Of a stretch of 64,000 nt of DNA, positions 45,987 to 54,042 are shown one piece after another; positions within the stretch are counted from its first letter, which is position 1; each line of letters opens with the position of its first letter. This DNA comes from Paenibacillus sp. KS-LC4. GTDB lineage: Bacteria; Bacillota; Bacilli; Paenibacillales; Paenibacillaceae. The notes beneath the pieces were generated by a model. That model was not told the origin of the DNA and did not search any database. It worked only from the letters and a program-made list of their open reading frames with translations. The position numbers and the translations under genes were made by a program. The stretch is taken from assembly GCF_036894955.1 (NCBI RefSeq), contig NZ_CP145905.1, forward strand, positions 4,358,501-4,422,500, read 5' to 3'.

Positions 45987-47474
45987 TCAGCCGCGCTGCC
46001 GCTGAACGTCCTCCCAGCATGCCGCAATTCGCCGCATGCCCTCCTTAATATCGGCTTCGGCCAAATGCGCGAAGCCGAACAGCGCAGCCGGAGCGCGTCG
46101 CTCCTCCGGCTGCCGCCATAGCCGCTCGCCGCGGTTCCAGCTGACGCCCTCCCGCTGGCAGCGCTCAAGCAGCCGCTCATAATCCGCGGCTGCCCCAAGC
46201 CACACGCCGTACTGATGCAAGCCTGCATCCGACGGCGTAAACCGGAACAAGCCCGCGAGCTGCTCCGCGGCTTGTTCCTTAAAGAGCTTGAGGCGCCGTC
46301 CGCAGGTGCGCCTCATCCGCCGCAAATGCCGAACATACTGCCCGCTCGCCATAAACACGGCGAGCGCCCGCTGCTCCGCAATTGAGCTCGGGCTCGGCTC
46401 AAGCAAATACTTCGCCCGGCGCAGCGGCTCCCGCAGCGCCTCCGGCGTAATGACATAGCCCAGCCGCAGGTCGGCGTACATCGTCTTGGAGAAGGTGCCG
46501 ACGTACACGACCCGTCCCTCGTGGTCGAGCGTCTTGAGCGGCTCCGCCGGGCGACCGCCCCAGCGGAATTCGCTGTCATAATCGTCTTCGATGATGACAG
46601 CATTGCGCCGGGAAGCCCATCGCAGCAGCTCCAGCTTGCGCTCTGGAGCTAGCTGTGCCCCCGTCGGATACTGGCGCGTCGGCGTCACAAACAGCAGCTT
46701 CGCATCCCAGTCCTGCGGAATGATGCCATAATCATCAACCTCCGCATCCAAGATAATCCCGCCAGCGGCTGAAATCGCCTGCCTTATTCCGGGATAGCAA
46801 GGGTTTTCTGCCACTACTCGATCACCCGGCTCAATCAATAGCTGTGCAAGGAGGGCAATGCCATACATGGAGCCGCTCGTAATAAACAGCTTGTCTACGC
46901 TCGTAATCATGCTGCGCTCACGTCGAAGCTCGCTCGCAATCGCTTCGCGCAGCGGCAGGTGTCCTTCTATCGCTCCATAATCCTCATACTGGCGCTCAAG
47001 CAATCCTCTGACCTCTGCAAACATTGCCGTCTTCCATTCATTTTGCGGAAACAGCAGCGTATCTGCATAACCAACCTCAAACGCAATGAAATCCGACTCC
47101 TCCCGCACAGACCGTTTCGTATACCCTTTTATATGCGGCAATCGCTGCGCCCATGATGATAACGCAAGCGCACTGCCGCTCCCTTCTCGTCCATTCTCCG
47201 CTTTGGCAGCTGGCGGCTTGCTATAGGAAACGTAGGTGCCGCTTCCCCTCCCAGACCTGACAAAGCCTTCCGCATACAGCATATCGTACGCAGCATTCAC
47301 CGAGCCCCGCGACATGCCATAGCTTGCCGCAAGCCTTCTACTGGAGGCAAGCCGCCTCCCATCCTCCAGCATTCCAGCGATAATACCTTCGCGCAGCGCC
47401 ATAAACAGCGCATCCGCCTTGCGCCCCAGCTCCTCATAATACCGCTCATAAGCCGCGCGGCAGCGATCATCCAT
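45987..47474 (-). CDS. PdxR-like MocR regulator (GntR HTH + aminotransferase fold)
   Basis: This 495-residue protein joins an N-terminal GntR winged helix (LASSRRLAASYGMSRGSVNAAYDMLYAEGFV, about 25-80) to a class I aminotransferase-like domain (about 120-490). The PLP lysine is in GTFSKTMYADLRLGYV and the cofactor Asp/Tyr region in VIIEDDYDSEFRW. In PdxR-type members PLP binding controls vitamin B6 genes. It is divergent from a PNPOx-fold gene, and the space between carries two direct AAAGTGGwTC boxes of the PdxR kind. The arginine-rich C-terminal third is typical. A different MocR subtype cannot be excluded. Confidence 0.87.
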   Translation of the reverse strand: MDDRCRAAYERYYEELGRKADALFMALREGIIAGMLEDGRRLASSRRLAASYGMSRGSVNAAYDMLYAEGFVRSGRGSGTYVSYSKPPAAKAENGREGSGSALALSSWAQRLPHIKGYTKRSVREESDFIAFEVGYADTLLFPQNEWKTAMFAEVRGLLERQYEDYGAIEGHLPLREAIASELRRERSMITSVDKLFITSGSMYGIALLAQLLIEPGDRVVAENPCYPGIRQAISAAGGIILDAEVDDYGIIPQDWDAKLLFVTPTRQYPTGAQLAPERKLELLRWASRRNAVIIEDDYDSEFRWGGRPAEPLKTLDHEGRVVYVGTFSKTMYADLRLGYVITPEALREPLRRAKYLLEPSPSSIAEQRALAVFMASGQYVRHLRRMRRTCGRRLKLFKEQAAEQLAGLFRFTPSDAGLHQYGVWLGAAADYERLLERCQREGVSWNRGERLWRQPEERRAPAALFGFAHLAEADIKEGMRRIAACWEDVQRQRG

Positions 47475-47534
47475 TTTTCACCCTCCAATGCTCTTGCCAT
47501 TTCTATATATACCCCCGAGTTCCCTGCTATTCCG

Positions 47535-47568
47535 AAAGTGGTTCAATAAAATTACTCTAAAGTGGATC
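47535..47568. promoter_or_regulatory. two PdxR-type direct repeats
   Basis: AAAGTGGTTC at 47535-47544 and AAAGTGGATC at 47559-47568, 24 bp apart, in the space between the MocR gene and the PNPOx-fold gene. They resemble the AAAGTGGW-CTA motif described for PdxR in actinobacteria, as I remember it. Confidence 0.6.
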
Positions 47569-47671
47569 TTTTTATATGTCAATATTCCGTTTAAACTTGC
47601 AAATATCGAGCTGAATGCTTGGCATATCCTTACTCAGGTTACCGCAAACGTTACGAAAGGAGCAGTCCGCT

Positions 47672-48313
47672 ATGCGCAGAAAAGAATTTGCAATCGGAAG
47701 TGAAGATGAACAAGAGGTTACCGCCTTTTTGGAGGAAATGAGCTATGGCTTTCTAGGAACAGCTCGAGCGGATAGCGCTCCTTCCATTACCCCGCTGAAT
47801 TATATTTATTTGAATGGAAACATTTATTTTCACGGCAGCCGCGTAGGGGATAAAATGGCACTGCTAGGGGCAGATCCGCGCGTCACCTTCTGTGTGGCCA
47901 AGGAATATGCGATTATCCCTTCCCATTTTACCGATCCGCTGATGGCCTGTCCGGCTACCGCCTTTTTCAAATCGGTCATTATTGAGGGTACGGCATCGGT
48001 TGTCGAGGATTTGATGGAGAAGGGCGAGGCGCTGCAAGCACTAATGAATAAGCTTCAGCCAGAAGGCGGGCATTTGCCGATTGCCGGGGATGATCCCGCC
48101 TACAGGGGCAGACTCAAGGGAGTTGCCGTCGTAAAAATCGTGCCGCAGCAAATGAACGCGAAGTTCAAATTCGGCCAAAATGCCGACGAGCACAAACGCG
48201 AAGCTATTACAACGGGCCTGCTGGCGCGCGAACGAGAGCTCGATGCGGAGACGGTCGACCTCATGCGCCGTTACTGCCCGCACCATAAGGAGCAAGCTCA
48301 TCCGGGCGACTAA
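47672..48313 (+). CDS. pyridoxamine 5'-phosphate oxidase-fold flavoprotein
   Basis: This 213-residue protein has the split-barrel fold of the PNPOx-like family (NimA/general-stress type): YGFLGTARADSAPSITPLNYIYLNGNIYFHGSRVGDKMALL and the FCVAKE strand. It may bind FMN, but the catalytic set of true PdxH is not evident, so oxidation of pyridoxamine phosphate is uncertain. ATG 47672 has AAAGGAG nine bases upstream; the frame is open to 47615. It is divergent from a PdxR-like regulator with PdxR-type boxes between, which makes a link to vitamin B6 plausible. Confidence 0.83.
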   Translation: MRRKEFAIGSEDEQEVTAFLEEMSYGFLGTARADSAPSITPLNYIYLNGNIYFHGSRVGDKMALLGADPRVTFCVAKEYAIIPSHFTDPLMACPATAFFKSVIIEGTASVVEDLMEKGEALQALMNKLQPEGGHLPIAGDDPAYRGRLKGVAVVKIVPQQMNAKFKFGQNADEHKREAITTGLLARERELDAETVDLMRRYCPHHKEQAHPGD

Positions 48314-48383
48314 CCATACTCGATCCATTTGCAAATGTGACATTTATATATTTAGTCCGATACTTATATTTGCTTATATTTCA

Positions 48384-48445
48384 AAAAAAGCCGAGCGCCC
48401 TTCTACCCTTTGTTGTCGGGATTGAAGGCCGCTCCGGCTTTTTTA
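48384..48445. terminator. bidirectional terminator
   Basis: AAAAAGCCG-GCG...CTTC pairs with GAAG...CGC-CGGCTTTTT across 48384-48445 and has A/T runs on both sides, between convergent genes. Confidence 0.85.
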
Positions 48446-48526
48446 AGAACTGCTTATTTTTCCAGCTGCGCATTCATACGAGCTTCTTATCCTAACAAGC
48501 TGTCTAGCCTAACGAGTTTTTTACGA

Positions 48527-49321
48527 CTAGCGAATTTCCGACGGACTCCGACCGGTATACTGCTTGAATTGGCGGCTGAAGAAAAAAATATCGCGGTAGC
48601 CCAAAGCGTCAGCCACCTCCGTCACATTCATGCCCGCATGCATCAGCAGATGCTGGGCGCGGTCAATGCGCGTGCTGATCATATAGGTCTGGACCGACAT
48701 GCCGATCAGCTCCTTGAATTTCATCGAGAAATAACGCGGCGACAGCTGGGCGCGCATGGCAAGATCCTCCACCCGGTGGGCAATGCCGGGATTTTGCCGG
48801 ACATAGTTGGCGACCTCGTGTATCGCCTCTGTGAGCTGATTGCTCGCTTTTTTCTCCACGGGCGTTTGCTTCGTCACTCGATCCTCCCGCAGCAGATGGA
48901 TCATGAGCTGCTTCAGCACAAGGCGCGCTTCAATTTCCGCCGCATAGGTTTTGACCAAAAACAGCCGCACATAGCGTGACAGCATATATTCAAAATCTAC
49001 CGTATCTAGCAGCTGACGGTACCTCTCCGGCACCAGCACCGGCTCTTCTGCCGTATCAAAGTGTATGTAAGTTAAAACCAGAGGCTTCTGCGGATTATGG
49101 GTCGCACTCGTATAGTCGCCTGGACGGAACAGGAAGCAGCTTCCTTTACCAACCGGATAATGAACGCCGCCCACCTCGACTTCCCCTTCACCGCTCCATA
49201 CATAAAATAAATCAAAATTAGCCATCGGCTTTTCACGACGCTGCCATTTCCAGCCCGGCTCGCAAACGATCTTCGCGAAAGGCGGCAGCAATAAATATGC
49301 ATCGGGCGATAAATGCAGCAT
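48527..49321 (-). CDS. AraC-family transcriptional regulator with cupin sensor
   Basis: This 264-residue regulator has an N-terminal cupin-like beta barrel (about 20-110; NFDLFYVWSGEGEVEVGG, GSCFLFRPGDYTSATH) and two C-terminal helix-turn-helix motifs (about 165-264): VEDLAMRAQLSPRYFSMKFKELIGMS and VTEVADALGYRDIFFFSRQFKQYTGRSPSE. Such proteins usually respond to a sugar or related small molecule. AGGAGGG precedes the ATG. No sugar-use gene is adjacent; the next gene is a divergent aminotransferase, so the target is unknown. Confidence 0.9.
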   Translation of the reverse strand: MLHLSPDAYLLLPPFAKIVCEPGWKWQRREKPMANFDLFYVWSGEGEVEVGGVHYPVGKGSCFLFRPGDYTSATHNPQKPLVLTYIHFDTAEEPVLVPERYRQLLDTVDFEYMLSRYVRLFLVKTYAAEIEARLVLKQLMIHLLREDRVTKQTPVEKKASNQLTEAIHEVANYVRQNPGIAHRVEDLAMRAQLSPRYFSMKFKELIGMSVQTYMISTRIDRAQHLLMHAGMNVTEVADALGYRDIFFFSRQFKQYTGRSPSEIR

Positions 49322-49511
49322 AAAACCCTCCTGATACGTAAGCCTATGCCGTCATCATACACCAGCGCCAAACTTTAGCGCAACCCCGGCTGGCTGTCGT
49401 CACATTTTCCAAAAAAATTTGAATTTGAAATGGTTCTGATACGTTAAAAAATGATATAATAGCTCCCGATAAGTATGATCAGAAAATGAATTGATTTTTC
49501 GGAAGGATGGA

Positions 49512-50816
49512 ATGAAGTTCATGAACCCACTTGCTCAGCAGTTGAATGAGACGCTCTCCGCAGAAAGTCCGAACGTCCATGCCATGTTGTCAGCTTTAGG
49601 AAAAGCCATTTATTTCCCGAAGGAAGGCATACTTAGCCAATCGGCAGAGGCGAAGGCGAAGGCGGGGACGTTTAATGCTACAATCGGCATTGCGATCGAA
49701 GACGGACAGCCGATGCACCTTAAGGTCATTCAGGATACACTGACTGCATACAACCCTAAAGATCTATATGAATATGCACCCCCTGCGGGCAAACCTGAGC
49801 TGCGCGCAGCTTGGCTTGAGAAAATGCTCAAAGAAAATCCTTCGCTGGAGGGCAAGCGTCTAAGCAATCCTATCGTCACAAACGCTTTAACGCATGGGCT
49901 GAGCATTGTTGCCGACCTGTTCGCAGAAGCGGGCGATACCGTTATTGTTCCAAATAAAAACTGGGAAAACTACGAGCTGACCTTCGGCATCCGCCGCGGT
50001 GCGGAAATTGTAGAATACCCTTTGCTTAATGATAGCAATATGTTTAACAGTGAGGGCTTGCGCGAAACACTGCTTGCCCAGAAGGACAAAGGCAAAGCCA
50101 TCGTTCTGCTTAACTTTCCGAACAACCCGACTGGCTATACGCCAGGCCTCCAAGAAAGCGAAGAGATTGTAGCCGCTGTAAAGGACGCTGCGGATGCAGG
50201 CATTAATGTCGTCGTTGTAACCGACGACGCTTACTTTGGCTTATTTTTCGAGGATTCGGTTCACGAGTCGCTGTTCGGCAAATTTGCCGATCTGCATCCT
50301 CGCGTCTTAGCTGTCAAAGTTGATGGTGCGACGAAGGAGGATTATGTTTGGGGCTTCCGCGTCGGCTTTATTACGTATGCTGCTGCTTCGGGCGCCGTAT
50401 TGAATGCGCTGGAGCAGAAGACGCTTGGCATTATTCGAGCTACGATTTCCAGCGGACCGCATCCTTCGCAAACGTTTGTGCTGAAGGCTTTGCAATCGCC
50501 TGATTTTGACGCGCAGAAAGCGGAGAAATACGATATTATGAAGGGTCGCGCCAATCGCGTCAAGGCGCTGCTTGATAGCGGCCGTTATGGCGATACGCTA
50601 GCCTATTACCCGTTCAACTCCGGCTATTTCATGTGTCTCAAGCTTAGCGGCGTGTCGGCTGAGGCTGTACGTGTTCGCCTGCTTGAGGAATACGGCATCG
50701 GAACGATTGCCCTTGGCGAGACCGATCTTCGCGTCGCCTTCTCCTGCATTGAGGAAGCAGACTTGGAGTCGCTTTACGACACGATTTATAAAGCCGTAAC
50801 CGAACTGCTCGCTTAG
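49512..50816 (+). CDS. class I/II PLP aminotransferase
   Basis: This protein of about 434 residues is a fold-type I aminotransferase: VTNALTHGLSIVADLFAEAGD, LLNFPNNPTGYTP, VVTDDAYFGLFFED with the cofactor Asp/Tyr, a Lys in VDGATKEDYVWGFRVGF as PLP anchor, and a C-terminal LRVAFSCIEE with the substrate-carboxylate Arg. The substrate amino acid cannot be told; the family includes aromatic and aspartate aminotransferases. The start is ambiguous among ATG 49512, ATG 49521 and a TTG at 49491; AAGGA lies shortly before 49512. Monocistronic, ending at a good terminator. Confidence 0.87.
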   Translation: MKFMNPLAQQLNETLSAESPNVHAMLSALGKAIYFPKEGILSQSAEAKAKAGTFNATIGIAIEDGQPMHLKVIQDTLTAYNPKDLYEYAPPAGKPELRAAWLEKMLKENPSLEGKRLSNPIVTNALTHGLSIVADLFAEAGDTVIVPNKNWENYELTFGIRRGAEIVEYPLLNDSNMFNSEGLRETLLAQKDKGKAIVLLNFPNNPTGYTPGLQESEEIVAAVKDAADAGINVVVVTDDAYFGLFFEDSVHESLFGKFADLHPRVLAVKVDGATKEDYVWGFRVGFITYAAASGAVLNALEQKTLGIIRATISSGPHPSQTFVLKALQSPDFDAQKAEKYDIMKGRANRVKALLDSGRYGDTLAYYPFNSGYFMCLKLSGVSAEAVRVRLLEEYGIGTIALGETDLRVAFSCIEEADLESLYDTIYKAVTELLA

Positions 50817-50839
50817 TCATAATAGCCTTTCATTGCTTT

Positions 50840-50895
50840 CCCCTTGGATAGTAGCCGTGTATAATACGGTTACGGCCAAGGGGTTTATTTTGTTT
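50840..50895 (+). terminator. aminotransferase terminator
   Basis: CCCCTTGG (50840-50847) pairs with CCAAGGGG (50876-50883) with an inner CCGT/ACGG helix, followed by TTTATTTTGTTTT. Confidence 0.85.
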
Positions 50896-50952
50896 TATAA
50901 TAAAAGAAGACCAACTGAAATAGAGCTACGCTGCGTAAGGAGCTGAATAACG

Positions 50953-51672
50953 ATGTACACGATCATGATAGTCGAGGACGATGCGAAGATCGCTGAGCTT
51001 CTGCGGGCGCATATTGAGAAATATGGCAACACAGCGGTTGTGACGACTGATTTTGCCCGCGTCATGGAGCAATTCGAGCGTGTAAAGCCGCATATTGTAC
51101 TGATGGATATTAACCTGCCAAGCTTTGACGGCTTTTATTGGTGCCGGCAAATTCGCACCGCCTCCACCTGCCCGATTATTTTCATTTCCGCCCGCAGCGG
51201 CGAAATGGATACGGTGCGCGCCATCGAAAATGGCGGCGACGATTATTTGACCAAGCCCTTCCATTATGAGGTCGTCATGGCGAAAATCCGCAGCCAGCTA
51301 AGACGCGTTTACGGCGACTATGCCCAAGCCGCTGGGGAGCGCTTGGTCGAGCATGCCGGATTGATTTTGTATCCCGAGCGAATGGAGCTTCATCTATCCG
51401 GGCAATTTGTGGCTTTGACGAAAAAGGAAACCGTGCTTGTGGAGACGCTGCTCCAGCGCTGCCAAAGGCTCGTAAGCCGGGAAACGATTTTGGAGAAGCT
51501 GTGGGATGATTATACGTATGTCGATGACAATGCGCTTAGCGTCAATATAACGCGTGTTCGCAAAAAGCTGGCTGAGCTCGGTATTGAAGGAGCACTCGAA
51601 ACGGTACGCGGCACAGGCTACCGCTTGAACGACAGCTGGACAACTGGCGAGCCGCAGAGCGAGCGCCGATGA
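50953..51672 (+). CDS. BceR-like OmpR-family response regulator
   Basis: This 239-residue regulator has a receiver domain with E8/D9/D10 region acidic residues, phospho-acceptor Asp52 in HIVLMDINLPSFDG, the conserved Ser/Thr and Lys (TKPFHYE), and a C-terminal OmpR winged helix (about 140-230) ending ALETVRGTGYRLN. It overlaps the start of the BceS-like kinase gene by 4 bp. With the ABC transporter at 53272-55957 it forms a Bce-type module that detects and removes cell-wall-active peptide antibiotics. A BceR-type box precedes the transporter genes. Confidence 0.9.
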   Translation: MYTIMIVEDDAKIAELLRAHIEKYGNTAVVTTDFARVMEQFERVKPHIVLMDINLPSFDGFYWCRQIRTASTCPIIFISARSGEMDTVRAIENGGDDYLTKPFHYEVVMAKIRSQLRRVYGDYAQAAGERLVEHAGLILYPERMELHLSGQFVALTKKETVLVETLLQRCQRLVSRETILEKLWDDYTYVDDNALSVNITRVRKKLAELGIEGALETVRGTGYRLNDSWTTGEPQSERR

Positions 51673-52685
51673 AGCTTTTTTTACGGGATCAGCTTACACT
51701 TGTATTATTTATGCTCATCCAGCTCATCGTAGTGACCGCCGTATTCTGGCTGGATGGCTATAAAGATATGGTGATCGCCTCGTACGCCCTGCTGCTTGGC
51801 CTCTGCGTATTTATAGGCTTTCTGGCTTACCGTTATGTAACCCATCGCCGATTTTATGCGCTGCTCAGCAGCAAGCAGTCAGGTCTTGAGGAGTCAATCC
51901 AGCAGCTTGAGTCCGCCCCCCTCCCTGCGGCGCTCGCCGAGCTGCTGCAGCTTCAATATCGCCACTACCAGAAGCGGATGATTGAAGGAGAGCGCAAGCA
52001 GCAAAATCATCTGACCTTTATGAATCAGTGGGTGCATCAGATGAAAACGCCGCTTTCCGTGCTGGAGCTTATGCTGTCGGAGGAGTTGGATGAACGCAAC
52101 AACAGCATGCGGGAAGAAACGGATCGCATTCGCAAAGGTCTCGATATGGTTCTGTACGTCGCCCGGCTGGAAACGTTCGAGCAGGATTTTCAGGTGGAGA
52201 AAATTCAATTGCGAGAGCTTGCCAACGCGGTGATTTTGGAAAACAGACGGCTGTTTATTCGCAGCTTCGTGTACCCGGATATGCAAATCGAGGAACAGCT
52301 AGTCGTGGAGACGGACGGCAAATGGTTGAGGTTTATTGTGCAGCAGCTGATCGCCAATGCCGTCAATTATTCAGCAGGCAGCGGTGCGAAAATAACCATT
52401 AGCGGCTACCGAAGCGAGCGTTCGGTCATCCTTGAGGTGAAGGATGATGGGGTCGGCATTCCTCCCTCTGATTTGAGCCGTATTTTCAACGCCTTTTTCA
52501 CCGGGGAAAATGGGCGGGCGTACAAGGAATCGACGGGCATGGGCCTGTACATCGTCCGAACCGTGCTCGATAAAATGAATCATGAGATCGAGGTTGAATC
52601 TAAAGTAGGAGCTGGCAGCGGCACGACGATGCGAATTATTTTTCCCTTTGCCGCTGTTCAATCCGTTGATCGACATCCTAAATAA
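51669..52685 (+). CDS. BceS-like intramembrane-sensing histidine kinase
   Basis: This 338-residue kinase has two N-terminal TM helices (about 9-27 and 35-56) joined by a loop of less than ten residues, with no extracellular sensor domain, the hallmark of BceS-type kinases that sense through their cognate ABC transporter. The phospho-acceptor is His123 in NQWVHQMKTPLSVLELML, and the ATPase boxes are LIANAVNYSAGS, VGIPPSDLS and GMGLYIVRTVL. It overlaps the regulator gene. The operon is closed by a terminator before a small opposite gene. Confidence 0.92.
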   Translation: MKLFLRDQLTLVLFMLIQLIVVTAVFWLDGYKDMVIASYALLLGLCVFIGFLAYRYVTHRRFYALLSSKQSGLEESIQQLESAPLPAALAELLQLQYRHYQKRMIEGERKQQNHLTFMNQWVHQMKTPLSVLELMLSEELDERNNSMREETDRIRKGLDMVLYVARLETFEQDFQVEKIQLRELANAVILENRRLFIRSFVYPDMQIEEQLVVETDGKWLRFIVQQLIANAVNYSAGSGAKITISGYRSERSVILEVKDDGVGIPPSDLSRIFNAFFTGENGRAYKESTGMGLYIVRTVLDKMNHEIEVESKVGAGSGTTMRIIFPFAAVQSVDRHPK

Positions 52686-52718
52686 TCGCGCTTTAAACGA
52701 TTACGCGCACAAGAAAGG

Positions 52719-52758
52719 AACAAGCAGACAGCCCTTAGGAGGCAATCTGCTTGTTTTT
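52719..52758. terminator. terminator between Bce kinase and DUF1330 gene
   Basis: AACAAGCAGA (52719-52728) pairs with TCTGCTTGTT (52746-52755), followed on the plus strand by TTTC; the genes on either side converge here. Confidence 0.8.
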
Positions 52759-52763
52759 CTTAA

Positions 52764-53051
52764 TTATAAGCCCTCCACGACAATCGTTTTTCCAGTAGAG
52801 TTTTCCCATCTTATTTTTTTCAACGGTTTGTACATCTCCGAATGATAAAAGGCCTCAATGCTTTGCTTGTTAGGAAACTCCAATATGACAATTCTCTTCG
52901 GCTGCCAGTCTCCTTCCATCGTCGTTACATTGCTATCATGAACGATCGGGCGGCCCCCGAAGTGTGCAATGACATCAAAAATCTGATCCTCGTAGCTCTT
53001 GAAATTTACCGGGTTGAAAATATCAATATCGATCACGAGATATGCGCTCAA
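52764..53051 (-). CDS. DUF1330-family protein
   Basis: This 95-residue protein matches DUF1330, a ferredoxin-like (dimeric alpha-beta barrel) family: YLVIDIDIFNPVNFKSYE, then GGRPIVHDSNVTTMEGDW and RIVILEFPNKQSIEAFYHS. Members are small cytosolic proteins of unknown activity. It is encoded opposite to the Bce module and separates the regulator-kinase pair from the transporter genes. An AAGGAG is present about eight bases before its ATG (GAAAGGAGCTGTC on the minus strand). Confidence 0.87.
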   Translation of the reverse strand: MSAYLVIDIDIFNPVNFKSYEDQIFDVIAHFGGRPIVHDSNVTTMEGDWQPKRIVILEFPNKQSIEAFYHSEMYKPLKKIRWENSTGKTIVVEGL

Positions 53052-53173
53052 GCGGACAGCTCCTTTCGTTAATGAGGAAGACCTGCTGCACCTTCCTTGC
53101 GATCATTATACGAACTAGAGAGGAGAAATGCTCTCGCCTCCGCTAGTGATGCGCTCAAACGGGCAGCGTTATC

Positions 53174-53187
53174 TTACAAAGCTGTAA
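53174..53187 (+). promoter_or_regulatory. BceR-type binding box
   Basis: TTACA-AAGC-TGTAA matches the TNACA-N4-TGTAA inverted repeat known for BceR-like regulators. It lies about 85-98 bp before the transporter start, upstream of a TATATA at about 53207-53212 that may be the -10. Confidence 0.75.
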
Positions 53188-53271
53188 GGTAAATGAAAGC
53201 TGCGTATATAGGAGCAGACGCGGATGAGGGGTATACTGGGTTTATCAACAAACAAGCAAGGGGAGATCAAA

Positions 53272-54042
53272 TTGGAATTGCTATATGCACGAAATCTGAA
53301 CAAAATTTATCCCGGCAAAGTAACCTATAAAGCGCTGACCAATATCGACTTAACGATTCAGCAAGGGGAATTTGTCGGCATTATGGGCCCTTCAGGCAGC
53401 GGCAAAACAACACTGCTCAACATGGTATCGACAATCGACAAGCCAACCTCAGGCGAGCTGCGTATTGCTGGTCAAAGCCCGTATGAGCTGTCACGGGAAA
53501 AGCTTGCTTTTTTCCGCCGGCGGGAGCTGGGCTTCGTCTTTCAATCGTTTAATTTGCTCGATACGCTGACGGTCAGCGAAAATATTATGCTGCCGCTCAC
53601 GCTCGACGGCACGAACATCGTGGAAATGAAGCTGAGGGCCGCCTCCATTATGGAAAAGCTCGGCATTGCTGAGCTGGCGGGCAAGCGAACGTATGAAATA
53701 TCCGGCGGCCAAGCGCAGCGTACAGCCATTGCCAGGGCACTCATCCATCACCCGAAGCTGCTGCTGGCCGACGAGCCGACAGGAAACCTCGATTCAAAAT
53801 CAGCACGTGATGTGATGGAGCTGATGAGTAAGCTGAGTAGTGAGGATAACACGACAATGATGCTCGTTACCCATGACGCTATGGCGGCGAGCTACTGTCA
53901 CCGGGTTATCTTTATTAAAGATGGGCAGTTTTACAGTGAAGTGAATTGCGGCGACAACCGGGCAGCTTTTTATCAGAAAATTATTAATGTGCTTGCTCTG
54001 CTTGGGGGGACTGAAAATGAATTTCCGACAGTTCGCGTTTAA
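53272..54042 (+). CDS. BceA-like ABC transporter ATPase
   Basis: This 256-residue ATPase belongs to the MacB/LolD/BceA class: Walker A GPSGSGKTTLLN, Q-loop VFQSFNLLD, signature ISGGQAQRTAIARAL (Ile replacing the usual Leu), Walker B LLLADEPTGNLDSKS and the His switch VTHDAMAAS. I start at TTG 53272, six bases after AAGGGGAG; an ATG at 53224 has no ribosome site. It overlaps the permease gene by 26 bp. It powers removal of peptide antibiotics and signal transfer to the BceS-like kinase. Confidence 0.92.
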   Translation: MELLYARNLNKIYPGKVTYKALTNIDLTIQQGEFVGIMGPSGSGKTTLLNMVSTIDKPTSGELRIAGQSPYELSREKLAFFRRRELGFVFQSFNLLDTLTVSENIMLPLTLDGTNIVEMKLRAASIMEKLGIAELAGKRTYEISGGQAQRTAIARALIHHPKLLLADEPTGNLDSKSARDVMELMSKLSSEDNTTMMLVTHDAMAASYCHRVIFIKDGQFYSEVNCGDNRAAFYQKIINVLALLGGTENEFPTVRV

